NCBI RefSeq assembly: GCF_022539505.1
Contig: NW_025899911.1
Location: 1-64,000 of the forward strand
Direction: 5' to 3'
DNA from: Lolium rigidum
Taxonomy: Eukaryota; Streptophyta; Magnoliopsida; Poales; Poaceae
Length of the DNA: 64,000 bases
In this document: piece by piece, positions 11,101-23,020 of the stretch
Layout: each line of letters starts with the position of its first letter
How positions within the stretch are numbered: the first letter of the stretch is position 1
Notes under the pieces: generated by a model
What the model saw: the letters and a program-made list of their open reading frames with translations, nothing else
Databases searched by the model: none
Told to the model about the DNA's origin: nothing
Translations under genes and position numbers: made by a program

Positions 11101-14100
11101 GAGAAGCAACTGACGAATTCACACAACGGAAAAATAAACCTACAGCTAGCTAATGACAGTTTGCTAGCTCTGAAACACATGTCTTCAAGAACCATGTTAA
11201 GCAAAGAATCAGCTAACCAGCTGGCCATGCTTCTGTCCCTTTCTCTTCCTGCCCCTGCTGTGGTCAAGTCAAAGCCATACTGGACAATCTCACAAATATT
11301 GCAAAGTGCGTTGCCAGCAGAATTGACTTGTGAAGGGGACAGATTCCTAGTCAAGGACAGCACCGTCGTAAAACTGGATCTTGCAAAAGAATCCGTCCAG
11401 GCCTCATTCTCGGATCTAGTGTCTTCCATTAATTGTGTAAAGGGTCCAGGAGATGCACTCAAATTCTTAAATGCGCTGCAGCCCTTGTTGATGGAATTTT
11501 TACTTCTGGATGGTTTTAGTGTAAGTCTGCAAGATTTTAGTGTGCCCAAGATTCTGTTGGAAGAAGCACAGGAAAGCATAAAAAAACAGTCTGCTGTACT
11601 GGAGCAGTCAAGGTCCTCGAAAGGCCAGTATGTGGAAATGCGGGTTGACAACAATCTAAAGGACGTCAAACAACAAATTTCAGATTTTGTCGTGAAGTCC
11701 TCTCATCTTGGTCTTTTGATTGACCCAAAGAGTGACCCATCAGTGTCAAAAGTAGTTCAACAGCTTGGTTTTGTTGGTCTGCAACTCTACCATGAGGGGA
11801 AGTTCTACTCGAGCCGTCTCGTGGAGGACTGTTTCTCAAATTTTGTGAATAGGCACCCACCTGTTGGAAATGAAGTCCAGCATCCTCCAGAAGCTTATGG
11901 TCTTGTGCAAAGTTCATATTTCCATGGTCTCAATCCTTATGAGGAGCTGGTACATGCTATATCCACGAGAGAAACTATCGTCCGCTCCTCAAGAGGGTTG
12001 ACAGAACCAGGAACTCTGTTCAAGAGTCTAATGGCCATCCTGCGAGATGTAGTTGTATGCTATGATGGAACTGTGAGAAACATCTGCAGCAATTCAATCA
12101 TGCAACTTAAGTACAGAGAAGAAGACGCCACCGATTTTCCAAGTGATATAACTCCTGGAGAACCGGTGGGTGTCTTAGCTGCCACTGCTATCTCCAACCC
12201 TGCTTACAAGGCTGTCTTGGATGCTTCTCAAAGTAATAATACTTCATGGGAGTTGATGAAGGTAATAGCATTGTAAAGTATTGTAGAGTCAAATATTATA
12301 TGCATTGGCAACTCAAGTTATGTCCTAACTACTGTTTAACGTGTTCTTAACCTAACAGGAAATACTTCAGACGAAAGTTAACTATAAAAATGATACGAAA
12401 GATCGAAAAGTTATCCTGTTTCTTAATGACTGCTCTTGTCCCAAGAAGTTCTGCAAAGAAAAGGCTGCTATTGCAGTACAGGGCTGTCTAAAGAAAGTCA
12501 CTCTAGAGGACTGTGCCACTGATATCTGCATTGAGTATGTATACCTGTGCAGTCAATTTTAGAATTACTTCCATTTTAGTATTTGTTGTCATACTCAATT
12601 TTAGACCAACAATTACTCTAGAGGATTGTTTTTTAGTATTTGTTGTCATTTGCGCTGACTGACATAAATATGGCATTTTCATTTTCAGGTATCAGAAACA
12701 AACAAGTTTAGATGGAATTTCAGAAGCTACCCCAGCATTTGTTGGTCATATTCACCTTCAAAAGGTATTGTGGCGTTTTCTACTCCCTCCGATCCATAAT
12801 AAGTGTCACATGGGAAGTATGTTTCTTTAAATGTAAATGATATATATCAACATATGCCTTTATGTATTTCTTGCAGGCGCATTTAGAAACGATAAACATT
12901 AGCACCGAGGATATTCTTCATAAATGCCAAGAAGTTTCTGTGAAACATGGGATGAAGAAAGGACATCTTGCACACCTGTTTAAAAAGATTACTTTCTCTA
13001 CTTGGTAAACTATTTATTCTCTACTCTGCATTGATTTTTTTGTTACATCTTAGATGGCATAGTTATTGGTCTGGAACGAGGTAGGCCTAGCTTGTGGTGG
13101 TTGCTGGTTGTTGGTGGCGTAATAATGTTCCTTCAGGGTATTTTATACTTGGTGTTCTTGATCAAGATGGTAATATTTCTTTCAACATGGGAGCTGAATA
13201 TTTAATTTAGTTCGTAACTATTTCCTTTCATGTTTAATACATAGATTCTTTAACATGCCTCTTAACATGCATGCATGTTGTGTTGCAAACATAAACTGAG
13301 ACGAGGATGACAAGAATACCCTAGATGTTAGCAAGTAAAATATTTAGGGAGAAGGACGTTCCTGTGTATGAGAGGAGGGAAATCCTACTGCTAACCTTTC
13401 CTTAGTGGTTACTGTATTGTGTAAAACAAAAATCAACCCACCGACATGCATCCCCGGATTAAAATGCCAGCGGTGGCCGGTGGGTGAGTTGCTGCCTGCT
13501 GTCATTGATCTATATGATTTATAACCAACTCAAAATAACTGAGACAGCAAGTGAGAAGAAGATTGTTAACCTCAATAGTAGCAATGTCTTTGCCACCCAA
13601 ATATTTTTTTCTCCATTAAAGTAGTATGGTCATAACAGAAAGAAAGGGTAGGTGATACTGTAATGATGAAAATGTTTTTCAACTGGTTGATGGTACTTAA
13701 TACCCCCTCCAACAGTCCAACTGCAAATAGTAGAAATCCTTTTAGCTTTTTGTACAAGAACTAGGTTACACATGAAATGAATTTAGTGCCCTTGAATAAT
13801 CTCACATAGACTACCCCTTCCTCTTACACAATCAATTTTCTCTTGTTGTTTGAATATTTATTGCAACCCTTAAACGTGACACCAACGGTGTAATTGGAAG
13901 TAATAAACTGTGCCAGTTACTGAATGACTTATACATGGAGTAGTCACCAGTTATATAGAATGTCTACATTGGCTTGTTTGCAATCAGAGGGAGAACATTG
14001 TTTTCTGCCTGTTCTTGGCTTAGCATGAGGTTATCTGTTCTGTAGTAATGACACTAGGACATGGTTGAGTTATGGCACTATGTTCTCAGCTGCAGTATAT

Positions 14101-17100
14101 CCAATCTCTATCTGCATCCCAAATCAGTTTGGAGATATACATTTCAATGATTTGCTACCTTGCACCCCTGGGGCTGGGACATGGTTGCCTGGACACAAGT
14201 AGTATCAATATATTATCGTTTTGCGAATCATCACTCTTTTTTGACTGAAATCATCACTCTTTGTTATTAGCATACTGTTCAGTGTTGCCATTTTTATATG
14301 ATTTACTGTTGTCTGTTTCATGTGACATAATCTCTGATTACTGATATTTATTAGAGTTAATCTAATGTGTAAATTTTCCTCCTTGATCCTGGCAGTGATT
14401 GTTCCTTCACACAAAAGCCGATTGATGGGAAGGTTCCATGTTTGCAGTTTTCTTTTTCTGAGGACATTCCTATGTTATCTGAATCCGTTGAGAAAGCTGT
14501 GAATGTGCTAGCCGATTCTATATGTGGTGTGCTTCTGGATACTATTATAAAAGGTACTTTAAGCTGCACAAACTAGTCTTCCTCCATGGAAATTTCGTTC
14601 ACTGGATATTTCAAATTACAATCATTCTCTTGTTAAAATATAATTTCGTTCTCCTATCTTATTGGAAAAAAGATCTTATGTAATGCACCTTTTAATTTTT
14701 TCAACAAGGCTCGCATATAAATTACTACCTCCGATCCAAAGCTTAAGGCTTTTATTTTTTGGTAAAGTCAAACCAAGTAAAGTTTGACCAAACTTTTAGG
14801 AAAATCTATTAACAAATATGATATTCTGTAGATACCATATAAAAATATATTTCATTATCTACCTAATGATATTGATTTTGTATTTTACATGTTAAAGATT
14901 TTTGGCAAAAATTTGGTCAAACTTGACATAGTTTGACTTTCTAAAAATAATATAAGCCTTAAGCTTTGGAATGGAGGTAGTAGAGAATTTCATCAGTATA
15001 GTCAACTATAACTGTGTTCCTGGATGAGCCTATTGTTCTCAGTGGACTGGTAGTTCTGTATGCCTGTTCTTATGGTACCAGTGTAAGGACTGGCCGTTGG
15101 CTTTGTATCCAGAGTTCCTGTTCGTTAAGATCATTAGGGAGTACTGAACTCTGAACCCACCGAAGAACCAAAACAGTAAATTTTCATGCTTGTGTCTTCT
15201 AATGCCTATTCCTTTTGGGTGGTCCTTCTATGTACTATGTATACCGGCACGTTTTAGTGATGAATATGTATCTTTTTGTGTAATAGATGGCCACTTAACT
15301 GAGATTTTGGTACAGCATTTTACATATATAGTGATTAAAACAGATGATTCATATCTGGGCCTACAAAGTAACAGCATGTATACCGGTCATGCATGTGGCG
15401 GAAGATGGTCCTTGGCTCTTCTGAAACAACATGTTGTTGGTTGAACCATATGACGGATTCACGAAGTCGGAACATTTTAATGATGAATACGTATCTTTTT
15501 ATTTAATAGATGGACTTAACTGAGATATGGTACAACATTTTCATATAGTGATTAAAACGGATGATTCGAATATGGGCCTACAAAGCAACAGCATGTTTCT
15601 CTTGGCATTTTGTTTTGGTTATCATTTGCAGTGCTATAGCTGTGATTTAGACATATCCTTTTTCATTTTTTGGATACCGCTGATTTTTGTGCAAGTTTAT
15701 GCGCAAGAAATTGATATATGTACTCTTTTCAGCCCATTAATTCTTCTCAATTAACAATTTAGGTAGTGTTTAATAGATATGTGTGTGAAGGACTTTCAGC
15801 TCAACTATTTTTTTCATTTGCTCTCCTCTGCAGGTGATCCTCGAATTCAAGAGGCCAAAATTACGTGGGTTGGGTCTGATGCAACGTCTTGGGTAAAACA
15901 CACAAAGAAGGCATCAAAGGGTGAGCCAGCAGTAGAAATTGTTGCTGAGAAAGGTGAAGCTTCGCAAAACGGTGACGCATGGAGAATAGTGATGGATGCA
16001 TGCATCCCAGTAATGAACCTCATTGACACACGAAGGTCCATACCTTATGGTATTCAGCAAGTGCGGAAACTTCTTGGCATAGCATGCTCCTTTGATCAAG
16101 TTGTCCAGGTTCGCCTTCTTGCATCTGGAGAGTATTCTTTTGGCACTTTTTTTTGTAAAGCTGAAAAGGTGTTTTATTTAAGATCCGCCCTTTGGTGGCA
16201 AAGGTTTCAAATCACAGGTAGGGCTCCCTTTTTATGTAAATTAGAATGGTCTTCTAAAAATAGTCCCAAGATTCCCCAGAGAAACCAGCAAGCAGATGCA
16301 GTTCACTCTCCTTTCTCTCGTAGTAATTTTTGACTTGGTCCATTTTTAGTAAGTAGCTAAATACCCCTGCTTAGCTACGGATCAACAATTTTGACCGTCT
16401 CAGCATGTCAAACAATTGTTGCTATGCTCCATTGCGCTGGGCATTATCCCATTTCTTGTCCAATCCCTTGTCTAGGGGTTTGCCTGTGGGATCACTAACA
16501 TTTGTATTTTTAGATTTGGAGTTGGTGGATGGGAATTAAGGATGCAAATGTCTTTCTTGTGACAAACTGTAAATTACCTCAAATAGTTTTCCCCAGTTAG
16601 ACGAATCATTGCTACAACAGGTTTTCTTCGGGGCGCTAAGACAATTGCTTTCATTAGCACCATTCTTGGGCTCCATTGGGAAAATTTCTTTTTTGGTAAT
16701 TCTTAGGGATGCTAAGACAATTGCTTTCATTAGCACCATTCTTGGGCTCCATTGGGAACATTTCTTTTTTGCTAATGTTTTGGTCCATGCTTCCTATATT
16801 TTTGTACCCCGTGTTCCATAGTTTTGTTCTGTGTCCAAATTGAATTCGTTCTATCGTGCTAGCCTCGTTCCATTTGGAGTCATGTTTTGTTCAACGGTTC
16901 ATATATTTTGTTTTCCACATTTTTTAATTTTTTTCGCGTTTAGATTTGATTTGTTTCTTTGGGCTAGCCTTGTTCCTTTTATAATCATATTTTTGTTCCC
17001 CATGTTCCATAGTTTTGTCCCGCGTTATGATTTTGTTCCTTCGTACTAAGCCTTGTTCAATTTACAGTCATCTTTTGTTTCCCACAACATATGAGATTGT

Positions 17101-20100
17101 TCCTTACATGCCTCCAAGGTGTTCCTCGTAAAAAGTGGATTTTGTTCTCCTCAACCGATGGAGAAAATGACAAAAACTACCACAATTGAGGCAGTCGTGT
17201 CACATAACTACCAAACGTGTTAAACTGTATTCTGACTATTCGGGCCTATCTGTAAGGACTACGTGGCACGTGAAAACCTAACTGTAGTTTCATTTTGCAA
17301 AAATAACCTCAGAATATATTTTTATGTCACAGACAGATCCCATTCCCCACATAAAAAACCAAAAAAAAAATAGATAAATGAAGAAAATAGAAGTACTCAT
17401 TTATGCTTATGCGATGCACCGATGAGCTGCCCCGCGAAAGCAGAGGACGGGGGCGGAGGAGCACCCACCGCACCGACGAGCTTGAGCCTGACAGGGGACG
17501 GGGCGGAGCCGCGGATGAGCTCGTGGTCGCTACCGGCGACGAGCTTTAAGGGGCTGGTGGGGGAGGCTCTCATGGTTTTCACCATGGGGATGGGGCGCGG
17601 TCGGTAGCGGCCAGAGGGAGATCTGGGGCCTCCGTCGATGGGTGAGATGCCGGTAGGGGAGAAGCAGGTCCGGCGCCCCTCCGCCGCTTGGTCTCCTGCC
17701 GCGTATGACGTGGTGTAGGCTGCAGTGGTGGGATTTTGGGCGGCGACAGGGAGGGGGGGGGTGTGGACAGCGCGGTGCTGGACGGACGGGATCTTGATGA
17801 AAAGGCTCGACGGCAGCGAGCCGTGGAGGTGGTTGTTTGACACGACTCGACGCCGGTGGGATCTCGCCGCCAGAGGGAGCCACCGTGAGCCGGGGAGAAG
17901 GGGCAAGGGCTGCTCCGGCGAGCTCTCTTGGGTCAACATAGAGGGGGACGAGGAAGATGTCGAATGGGACTTGATTGCTTTTTGGGAGAAGGAGATAGGG
18001 GGTCTTTTGTAAAATTAGCAGAAACATGTCATTTGTTTTTGCCATGTAGGACCTGACAGTGTGGGTTCCAGCTGCCAGAAACTGGATTAAAGCGCGCAAA
18101 TTGGAAAATTAGTGCTCTTCGTCACGAACGGACCCCAATAGTGGTACTCATGTGACAAAACGAACACGTTTGGCAGTTATGTGACACGATTGCCTCAATT
18201 GTGGTAGTTTTTTGTCATTTTCTCCAACCGATGGGATAGTTTCTTATATGCCTCAAGTTTTTTCTCGTTATAAATGAGCTTGTCCCCCTCAACCTATAGT
18301 GTTGTTCCTCATATTACTCCAAGTTGTTCCTCGTTATAAATGATTTTGTTTCCTCAACCTATGGGGTAGTTCACTATATGCCTCTTGTTCCTCACTATAA
18401 TGGGCTTGTTCCCATCAACCTATAGTGTTGTTCCTCATTATAAATGGTTTTGTTCCGCAACACTAAAACTTTGTTACCCTTAGTCGTGATTTGTTCCATA
18501 GACGCTGAATTTTTGTTCTCTTGGTAGTCGTGGTTTGTTATGCCGATGCTAGCCTTGTTTCTTTTTGCGCTCATGTTTTGTTCCACGGTCTCTATATTTT
18601 ATTTTCCCCATATTTTATATGTGTTGGAATCGATTTTGTACTTCAAAGGAGACAACACATCTGTCCCATATGTGTACAGGTCTTGCACTTCACATGTAGT
18701 AACAGAATAATAAGAAAAAATCATGAGTCCTATTCATGTGCCAAAAAAAACTAGGACAGCTGTCTCTGTACGTACATGTACCAGAAAAAGAAGAAGCTAG
18801 GAGCAACCAAGGTAGCTGTACATCTATCGATCATGTACCTACAAAAAGCTAGCTAGCTAGTACTACATACGGCCATACAGTATTTATGTAGGAGAATATG
18901 GTACTCCAACTTTCTTTAGAGTAACTGTGCTCCAACTTGGTCACCAAGCAGTGCCATAATGCTCCGTTAATACTGTACTACTACTTTCTTTTTGTCTGGT
19001 TCAGTTCCTTGCTTATGTTAACAGCAGCGCACCAACACTGCCGTACAGTGAAGTCATGTCAAATACCGTTCAAAGTTTCGCTGGCAAGGTTCAATATTTT
19101 TTGAGCAAGAAATCCACTGTTTGCAAGTGTGCATGCATGACTGGCGGAGACAGACAACTGACTGTTGGGTGAGTGAATTGAATGGCGACCCGGATGGATA
19201 GCAGAAGCACAGCCGGCTGTGTCGGGCGCGTGAGCCGGCTGCCTGTCGCATGCGAGAGAGTGTGACTGCCCTATTGAATACCGAATTTTCCCACATCGAA
19301 AGATTAGACAAATGATGAGTTGTTTAAATACCGAGCCGTTTCTTACAGACGTACGAGCGATCTGAACGATTCCGGTACAGCTGAGACAGATAGCACGCGG
19401 ACAACTGGGCCAACGGAGTTAAAGCCCATCTGCTGATTCTTCAGCGAAACGAGAGATAGCTGGCGCCAGCGAGGAGGACCCCCTACCAGGGAGAGGGGGG
19501 GGGGGGGGGGTCCTATTGAGATATTACTTGCTACTTTTTTCCCTGATGTATTCCAACGGTTTTAATGCTGATAGAGAATGTTGAATGCTAGACCATTCAT
19601 TTAGGAACGACAAGTTTGGTCAATCTCTATTAAATTGCTACTAGATTTTGCGAATCCTTGGCTGTGTGTACATGGACTAATACCGCGAAGAAAGAGTAGT
19701 GTTATATATGCTGCGATCATCTATTCGTATATTTCTTTTGTCAGTCCAAGTTGGCCAGATTTACTTGACTGTACCTATACCACAGGACTAGCTAATTTTA
19801 TTAGGGGTGAGTATTCAATTATTTTAGTTTGTAAAATATGGTTTTCCAGCAGATATGTATAGGTGTGACTAGCTAATTTATCATTCAAATTTGTAGGCAT
19901 TAGTAGATAGTACCATCTTTAAGATCAGTCTCTAGTTAGTCGCAGCAGGCTAGTTCCGAGATGTATAACTACTTAGCAATTTACCTTTCATCCTGTTTAA
20001 CTCAAGTGTAACGCAATGCTTATGACGTCAAACAATTTTCTGCAACAGTTTTTTGGTTGTGGATTTGGGCAGCGCCTTTTTGCAACTTTATCACCCTATC

Positions 20101-23020
20101 TTAATAGGTATTATTTTTCTTGATGATTTTTTGCAGCGCCTTTCGACAACTATGAAAACGGTTGCTAAAGGAATTCTTAAGGACCATCTGGTACTTGTGG
20201 CAAACAGCATGACATGCACCGGTAACTTGAATGGGTTCAACAATGCTGGTTATAAGGCAACCTTCCGTTCATTAAAAGTTCAAGTACCTTTTACAGAGTC
20301 CACCTTATTCGTAAGTTTATTTCTAAGATCTTTTGATTTGTTTTTTTATCACAACATGCACTATGCTGATGTCCTGGTCTTCTTTTGTAGACCCCTATGA
20401 AATGCTTTGAGAAGGCTGCCGAGAAATGCCATTCGGATTCATTGGGTTGTGTGGTCTCATCATGTTCGTGGGGCAAGCATGCAGCACTTGGCACTGGGTC
20501 ATCTTTTGAGATTCTTTGGAACGAAAATCAGGTAAGCTGGTCTTTCAATCCACTTGAGCTTATTGTTCATATAATTGATGGAGCTTAAGCCTAATATTTA
20601 TGTAGTCAAATTTATTGCCGTTTTACTACAACACTTAGCCTAAGTTAGATACTGCTATAAAGATCTGCTACTACATGATGTGGTCTAACAATGCTAAATT
20701 ACACCTTTGTGCTTTAATTTGACTATTGCAGCTAAAAAGCAACAAGGAGTATGGTGATGGCCTGTATGATTTCCTGGCCTTGGTGAGGACTGACCAAGAA
20801 AAGGCTAGATACACATTCTTGGACGATGTGGACTACCTTATTGAAGACAACGCGTTATCACCAGAATTGGATGGTATGCCCACTTTTGACGATTGTCTTG
20901 AAGAACAGCCAACAGATCAAGGCAATTCATCTTGGAATGTCCCCGCGACAGTGGAGAATGAATCCGCTGATTGGGGAGGCTGGGGCGCTGAAAAGGCGAA
21001 GGATAAGAAGACTATGCCAGAAGAACCAGCTGGACTCAATACTTGGGCTGATCAGAGTGCTAAGAAGGATACAGATGGAGGCGGTCGTAACTGGGGGAAG
21101 CAACCAGCAGATCAAGATTCATCTTGGAATGTGCCTGCGGCAGTGGAGAATGAATCAGCTGATTGGGGGGGCGCTGAAAAGGCGAAGGATAAGAAGACTA
21201 TGCCAGAAGAACCAGCTAGACTCAATACTTGGGCTGATCAGAGTGCTAAGAAGGATACAGATGGAGGCGGTCGTAACTGGGGGAAGCAACCAGCAGATCA
21301 AGGCATTGCATCTTGGAATGTGCCTGTGACAATGGAGAATGATTCCGATGAATGGGGCGGCTGGGGCAGTGAAAAGGGAAAGGATAAGAAGAGTTTTCAA
21401 GAAGAACCAGCTGAAATCAACACTAGGGCTGATCAGAGTTCTAAAAAGGATTCAGATGGAGGTGGTGGTAACTGGGGTAAGCAGCCGAACATGCCAGCAT
21501 CACCATCAGTCAGTGCATGGGGCAAAAAGAATTCTGATGGAGGTGATGGTACCTGGGAAAAGCAAGCCAGCTCTTGCAAGAAAAATGTTGACCAGGCCTC
21601 TTGGGGAAACGAGCCAGTGCCACCGTCAAGAAATACATGGGACGACAAGGCGTCTAAGCCGCATACTGATGCACATAATGATTCCTGGGGAAGTGTGGCA
21701 GCTAATACTCGGACTTGTACTGCAGAAGATGTTCCTTGGGGAAGTACTCAAACTTCTTCTGTGGAGCATATGGATGCACAGAATGATTCCTGGGAGAATG
21801 TGGCTGCAAAGGCTGCTTCACCGTCAGATAATGCATGGAATGCTGCTCCAGTTTCCCAGGGAAATGAGAATTCAGAAGCAAAGGAGCCAGATGCTTGGGA
21901 TGGCTGGGGTTCTGCTCAAGCCAAGGACTCCAGTACTGATGATTTGAACAAGAGCGATGCTTCTAACAACAGCAAAGGCTGGAAATCAGATGGATGGGCT
22001 GCCAAAGAAAGTCGGAGAGACCAAAGAGACAATCTGGGTAGGCCCCCAATGAGACCTGTGGAGAGGCCACCAAGACCACGGTTCGAACTACCAGCTGATG
22101 CAAAAACGATTTTACACGAAATTGAACCTATTGTATTATCGGTCAGAAAGATCTTCCGTGAATCATGGTAAATCATCTCACAATTTCTTGCGCTTTGTGT
22201 TTTTCATAGTATTGCTATCAAGTTTTTAAAAGGTCCTAACAGATCAAAAGTATGCGACATGCAAAACAGTTAATTTGTTTACACTGTCTTAAATATTTAC
22301 TTTTATCTTTATCTTAAAATGTCGCAGTGATGGTGTAAATCTTTCCCTAGAGGATGAGAAGTTCATCAAGGAGAAGATTCTGGAGCACCATCCTGAAAAG
22401 GATAAGAAGCTGTCCTCTGAAACTGATCATATAGTGGTATGGGTTCTTGTGCATTCTATGTCTACCATGATACTCTATAATAGAGTATGAAATACAGCAA
22501 TTTGGTTCATGGGTGTGTTATGGGCTCACTTTATTTGTTGCAGGTTAACAAGCACCACACGTTCCAGGAGAGTCGCTGCTTTTACGTGGTGTCATCAGAT
22601 GGAACACAGACAGACTTCTCCTACATCAAGTGCCTGGACAATTACGTGAGGAAGAGCTATGCAGAAGAGCCTGCTGAACTGGTCTCCCAGATGTACTTCC
22701 AGAGGCGCAACCGTGATCGAGCACCAGCTGAGGCTTCTCAACCAACTCTAGCAGAGACCTCACAAGCCACTCCACAGGAGGCTCAGCTAGAGACTCCAGC
22801 CCCACTTGCAGAAACAGCTTCACAAGAGGCTCTGGCTTCTCCGTCAGCGACCCAGCAAGAGACCCCAGCGGCGACTCCTCAGGAGACTCCGGCAGTGACA
22901 GAGACCGCCCCAGCGGCGACTCCACAAGAGACTCTGGCAGCGACAGTCAACAAGTGGGCTGAAAAGCCAGATTCTGATTCAGCGTGGGGCGCAGGAGCCT
23001 CCGATGATAAGTGGGCCTGA
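7408..23020 (+). CDS. NRPE1: NRPE1, largest subunit of RNA polymerase V (18 coding exons; frameshift in exon 6)
   Basis: This is the catalytic largest subunit of plant Pol V, which makes the scaffold transcripts that recruit AGO4-siRNA complexes for RNA-directed DNA methylation in the nucleus. My exon model is 7408-7491, 7609-7735, 7849-7964, 8058-8120, 8645-8815, 9564-9721, 9807-9962, 10531-12261, 12359-12534, 12689-12764, 12877-13004, 14396-14553, 15834-16108, 20137-20310, 20391-20531, 20732-22167, 22328-22436, 22544-23020. Every border is GT/AG and phases agree, giving about 1,918 residues, close to the usual near-2,000 of the family. Exons 2-3 carry the Cys/His zinc region (GKCESCG, CEGHFGY); exon 8 holds the metal-binding DFDGD; exons 16 and 18 hold the WG/GW platform and exons 16-18 the DeCL domain. 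WG/GW repeats together with DeCL favour Pol V over Pol IV (NRPD1). The start ATG lies four bases after a splice acceptor and fits the family N-terminus. Oddity: a 7-A run in exon 6 shifts frame to an early TAG. Confidence 0.93.
9564..9721 (+). CDS. NRPE1: NRPE1 exon 6 with a 1-base frameshift
   Basis: The exon starts in frame after TTTGCCAG and reads ALNILKKIPDET. A run of seven A (9600-9606) then puts the frame on AGC TAG, with the stop at 9609-9611. In the next frame the family sequence resumes at once (LAARGYIAQSGYVMKYLPV and on to the donor at 9722). The exon is 158 bases, one short of a multiple of three, while both neighbours are phase 0. A single missing A therefore explains everything. 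Skipping the exon would keep frame, with loss of about 53 residues. Confidence 0.85.
10531..12261 (+). CDS. NRPE1: NRPE1 exon 8: catalytic core
   Basis: This single 1,731-base exon encodes 577 residues without interruption. It includes RTLFISKGSGFSSRS, GDVVFLNRPP and the Mg2+-binding motif DFDGD at 11020-11034 (about residue 456, frameshift discounted), followed by CVHIYYPQSL as in Pol V rather than the Pol II wording. All three Asp of the metal A site are present, so this region could be catalytic. Later parts (SSRGLTEPGTLFK, PVGVLAATAISNPAYK) match the funnel and bridge-helix regions of the family. Confidence 0.93.
14725..14980. mobile_element. Stowaway-type MITE in NRPE1 intron 12
   Basis: The 256-bp element has long terminal inverted repeats: the left end CTACCTCCGATCCAAAGC pairs with the right end, whose reverse complement is CTACCTCCATTCCAAAGC. 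The flanking dinucleotide is TA on both sides (14723-14724 and 14981-14982), the target duplication of Tc1/mariner-related Stowaway elements. The interior is AT-rich and non-coding, with further internal complementarity (GTTTGACC against GGTCAAAC). Confidence 0.88.
16550..18640. repeat. Degenerate short-period repeat tract in NRPE1 intron 13
   Basis: Phrases such as TTGTTCCTC, TATAAATG and CTCAACCTATGG recur many times at irregular spacing on both sides of the element at 17161-18225. In addition 16635-16710 is tandemly repeated at 16711-16786 with a 76-bp period (CAATTGCTTTCATTAGCACC is shared). This makes intron 13 (16109-20136, 4,028 bp) by far the longest of the gene. The tract itself encodes nothing recognisable. 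Confidence 0.6.
17161..18225. mobile_element. Mutator-like element (non-autonomous) in NRPE1 intron 13
   Basis: The left end GGAGAAAATGACAAAAACTA and right end pair over about 65 bp; on the right the reverse complement reads GGAGAAAATGACAAAAAACT. The sequence AACCGAT, extendable to AACCGATGG, flanks both sides (17154-17162 and 18226-18234), which gives a 7-9 bp target duplication. Nine would fit Mutator-like elements. The interior 17400-17950 is GC-rich with open frames on both strands but no transposase or family I recognise. It may be captured host sequence. Confidence 0.72.
20732..22167 (+). CDS. NRPE1: NRPE1 exon 16: WG/GW Argonaute-binding platform
   Basis: The exon encodes about 478 residues, most of them low-complexity and rich in Trp, Gly, Asp, Lys and Ser. 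I count 13 WG dipeptides plus two isolated GW. WG/GW motifs of this kind in Pol V bind AGO4-class proteins. The first part is built of three repeats starting at 20930, 21122 and 21311 (each about 63-64 residues, opening SWNVP). Repeats 1 and 2 are almost identical and repeat 3 is diverged. The exon ends in FRESC, split across the junction, within the DeCL domain. The frame is intact throughout. Confidence 0.9.
20930..21500 (+). repeat. Three tandem repeats (189-192 bp) coding for the WG platform
   Basis: Unit starts are 20930, 21122 and 21311. Unit 2 lacks one GWG triplet present in units 1 and 3 (ADWGGWGAEK against ADWGGAEK). Units 1 and 2 share nearly all bases, including synonymous positions, which points to a recent duplication or gene conversion. 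All units keep the reading frame. Confidence 0.9.
22328..23020 (+). CDS. NRPE1: NRPE1 exons 17-18: DeCL domain and Thr/Pro/Gln tail
   Basis: Exon 17 (22328-22436) and the first part of exon 18 (22544-22710) encode the DeCL-type module shared by Pol IV and Pol V largest subunits (ILEHHPEKDKK, then FQESRCFYVVSSDGTQTDFS and SYIKCLDNYV). The tail that follows is a run of imperfect ATPQET/ETPA repeats (about 22730-22950). It ends with the Trp motifs KWAEK, AWGAG and KWA before TGA at 23018-23020. The 3' UTR probably runs to about 23.4-23.5 kb; no clear poly(A) signal was picked out. Confidence 0.88.

Noticed and set aside
17397..18099. Long minus-strand frames of 180-189 residues inside intron 13
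   Set aside because: They lie within a Mutator-like element, overlap each other in different frames, and have no known domain; GC-rich cargo explains the openness.
19494..19510. Poly-G run of more than a dozen bases in intron 13
   Set aside because: Possible G-rich structure, but a lone homopolymer in an intron and prone to assembly error; no supporting context.
20826..21947. Two long plus-strand frames overlapping NRPE1 exon 16
   Set aside because: They are shifted readings of the tandem WG repeats; the frame kept by splicing is the NRPE1 one.
7408..23020. Identity as NRPD1 (Pol IV) or a Pol II largest subunit
   Set aside because: WG/GW repeats together with a C-terminal DeCL domain and the CVHIYYPQ text after DFDGD favour NRPE1; there are no Pol II-type heptad repeats.
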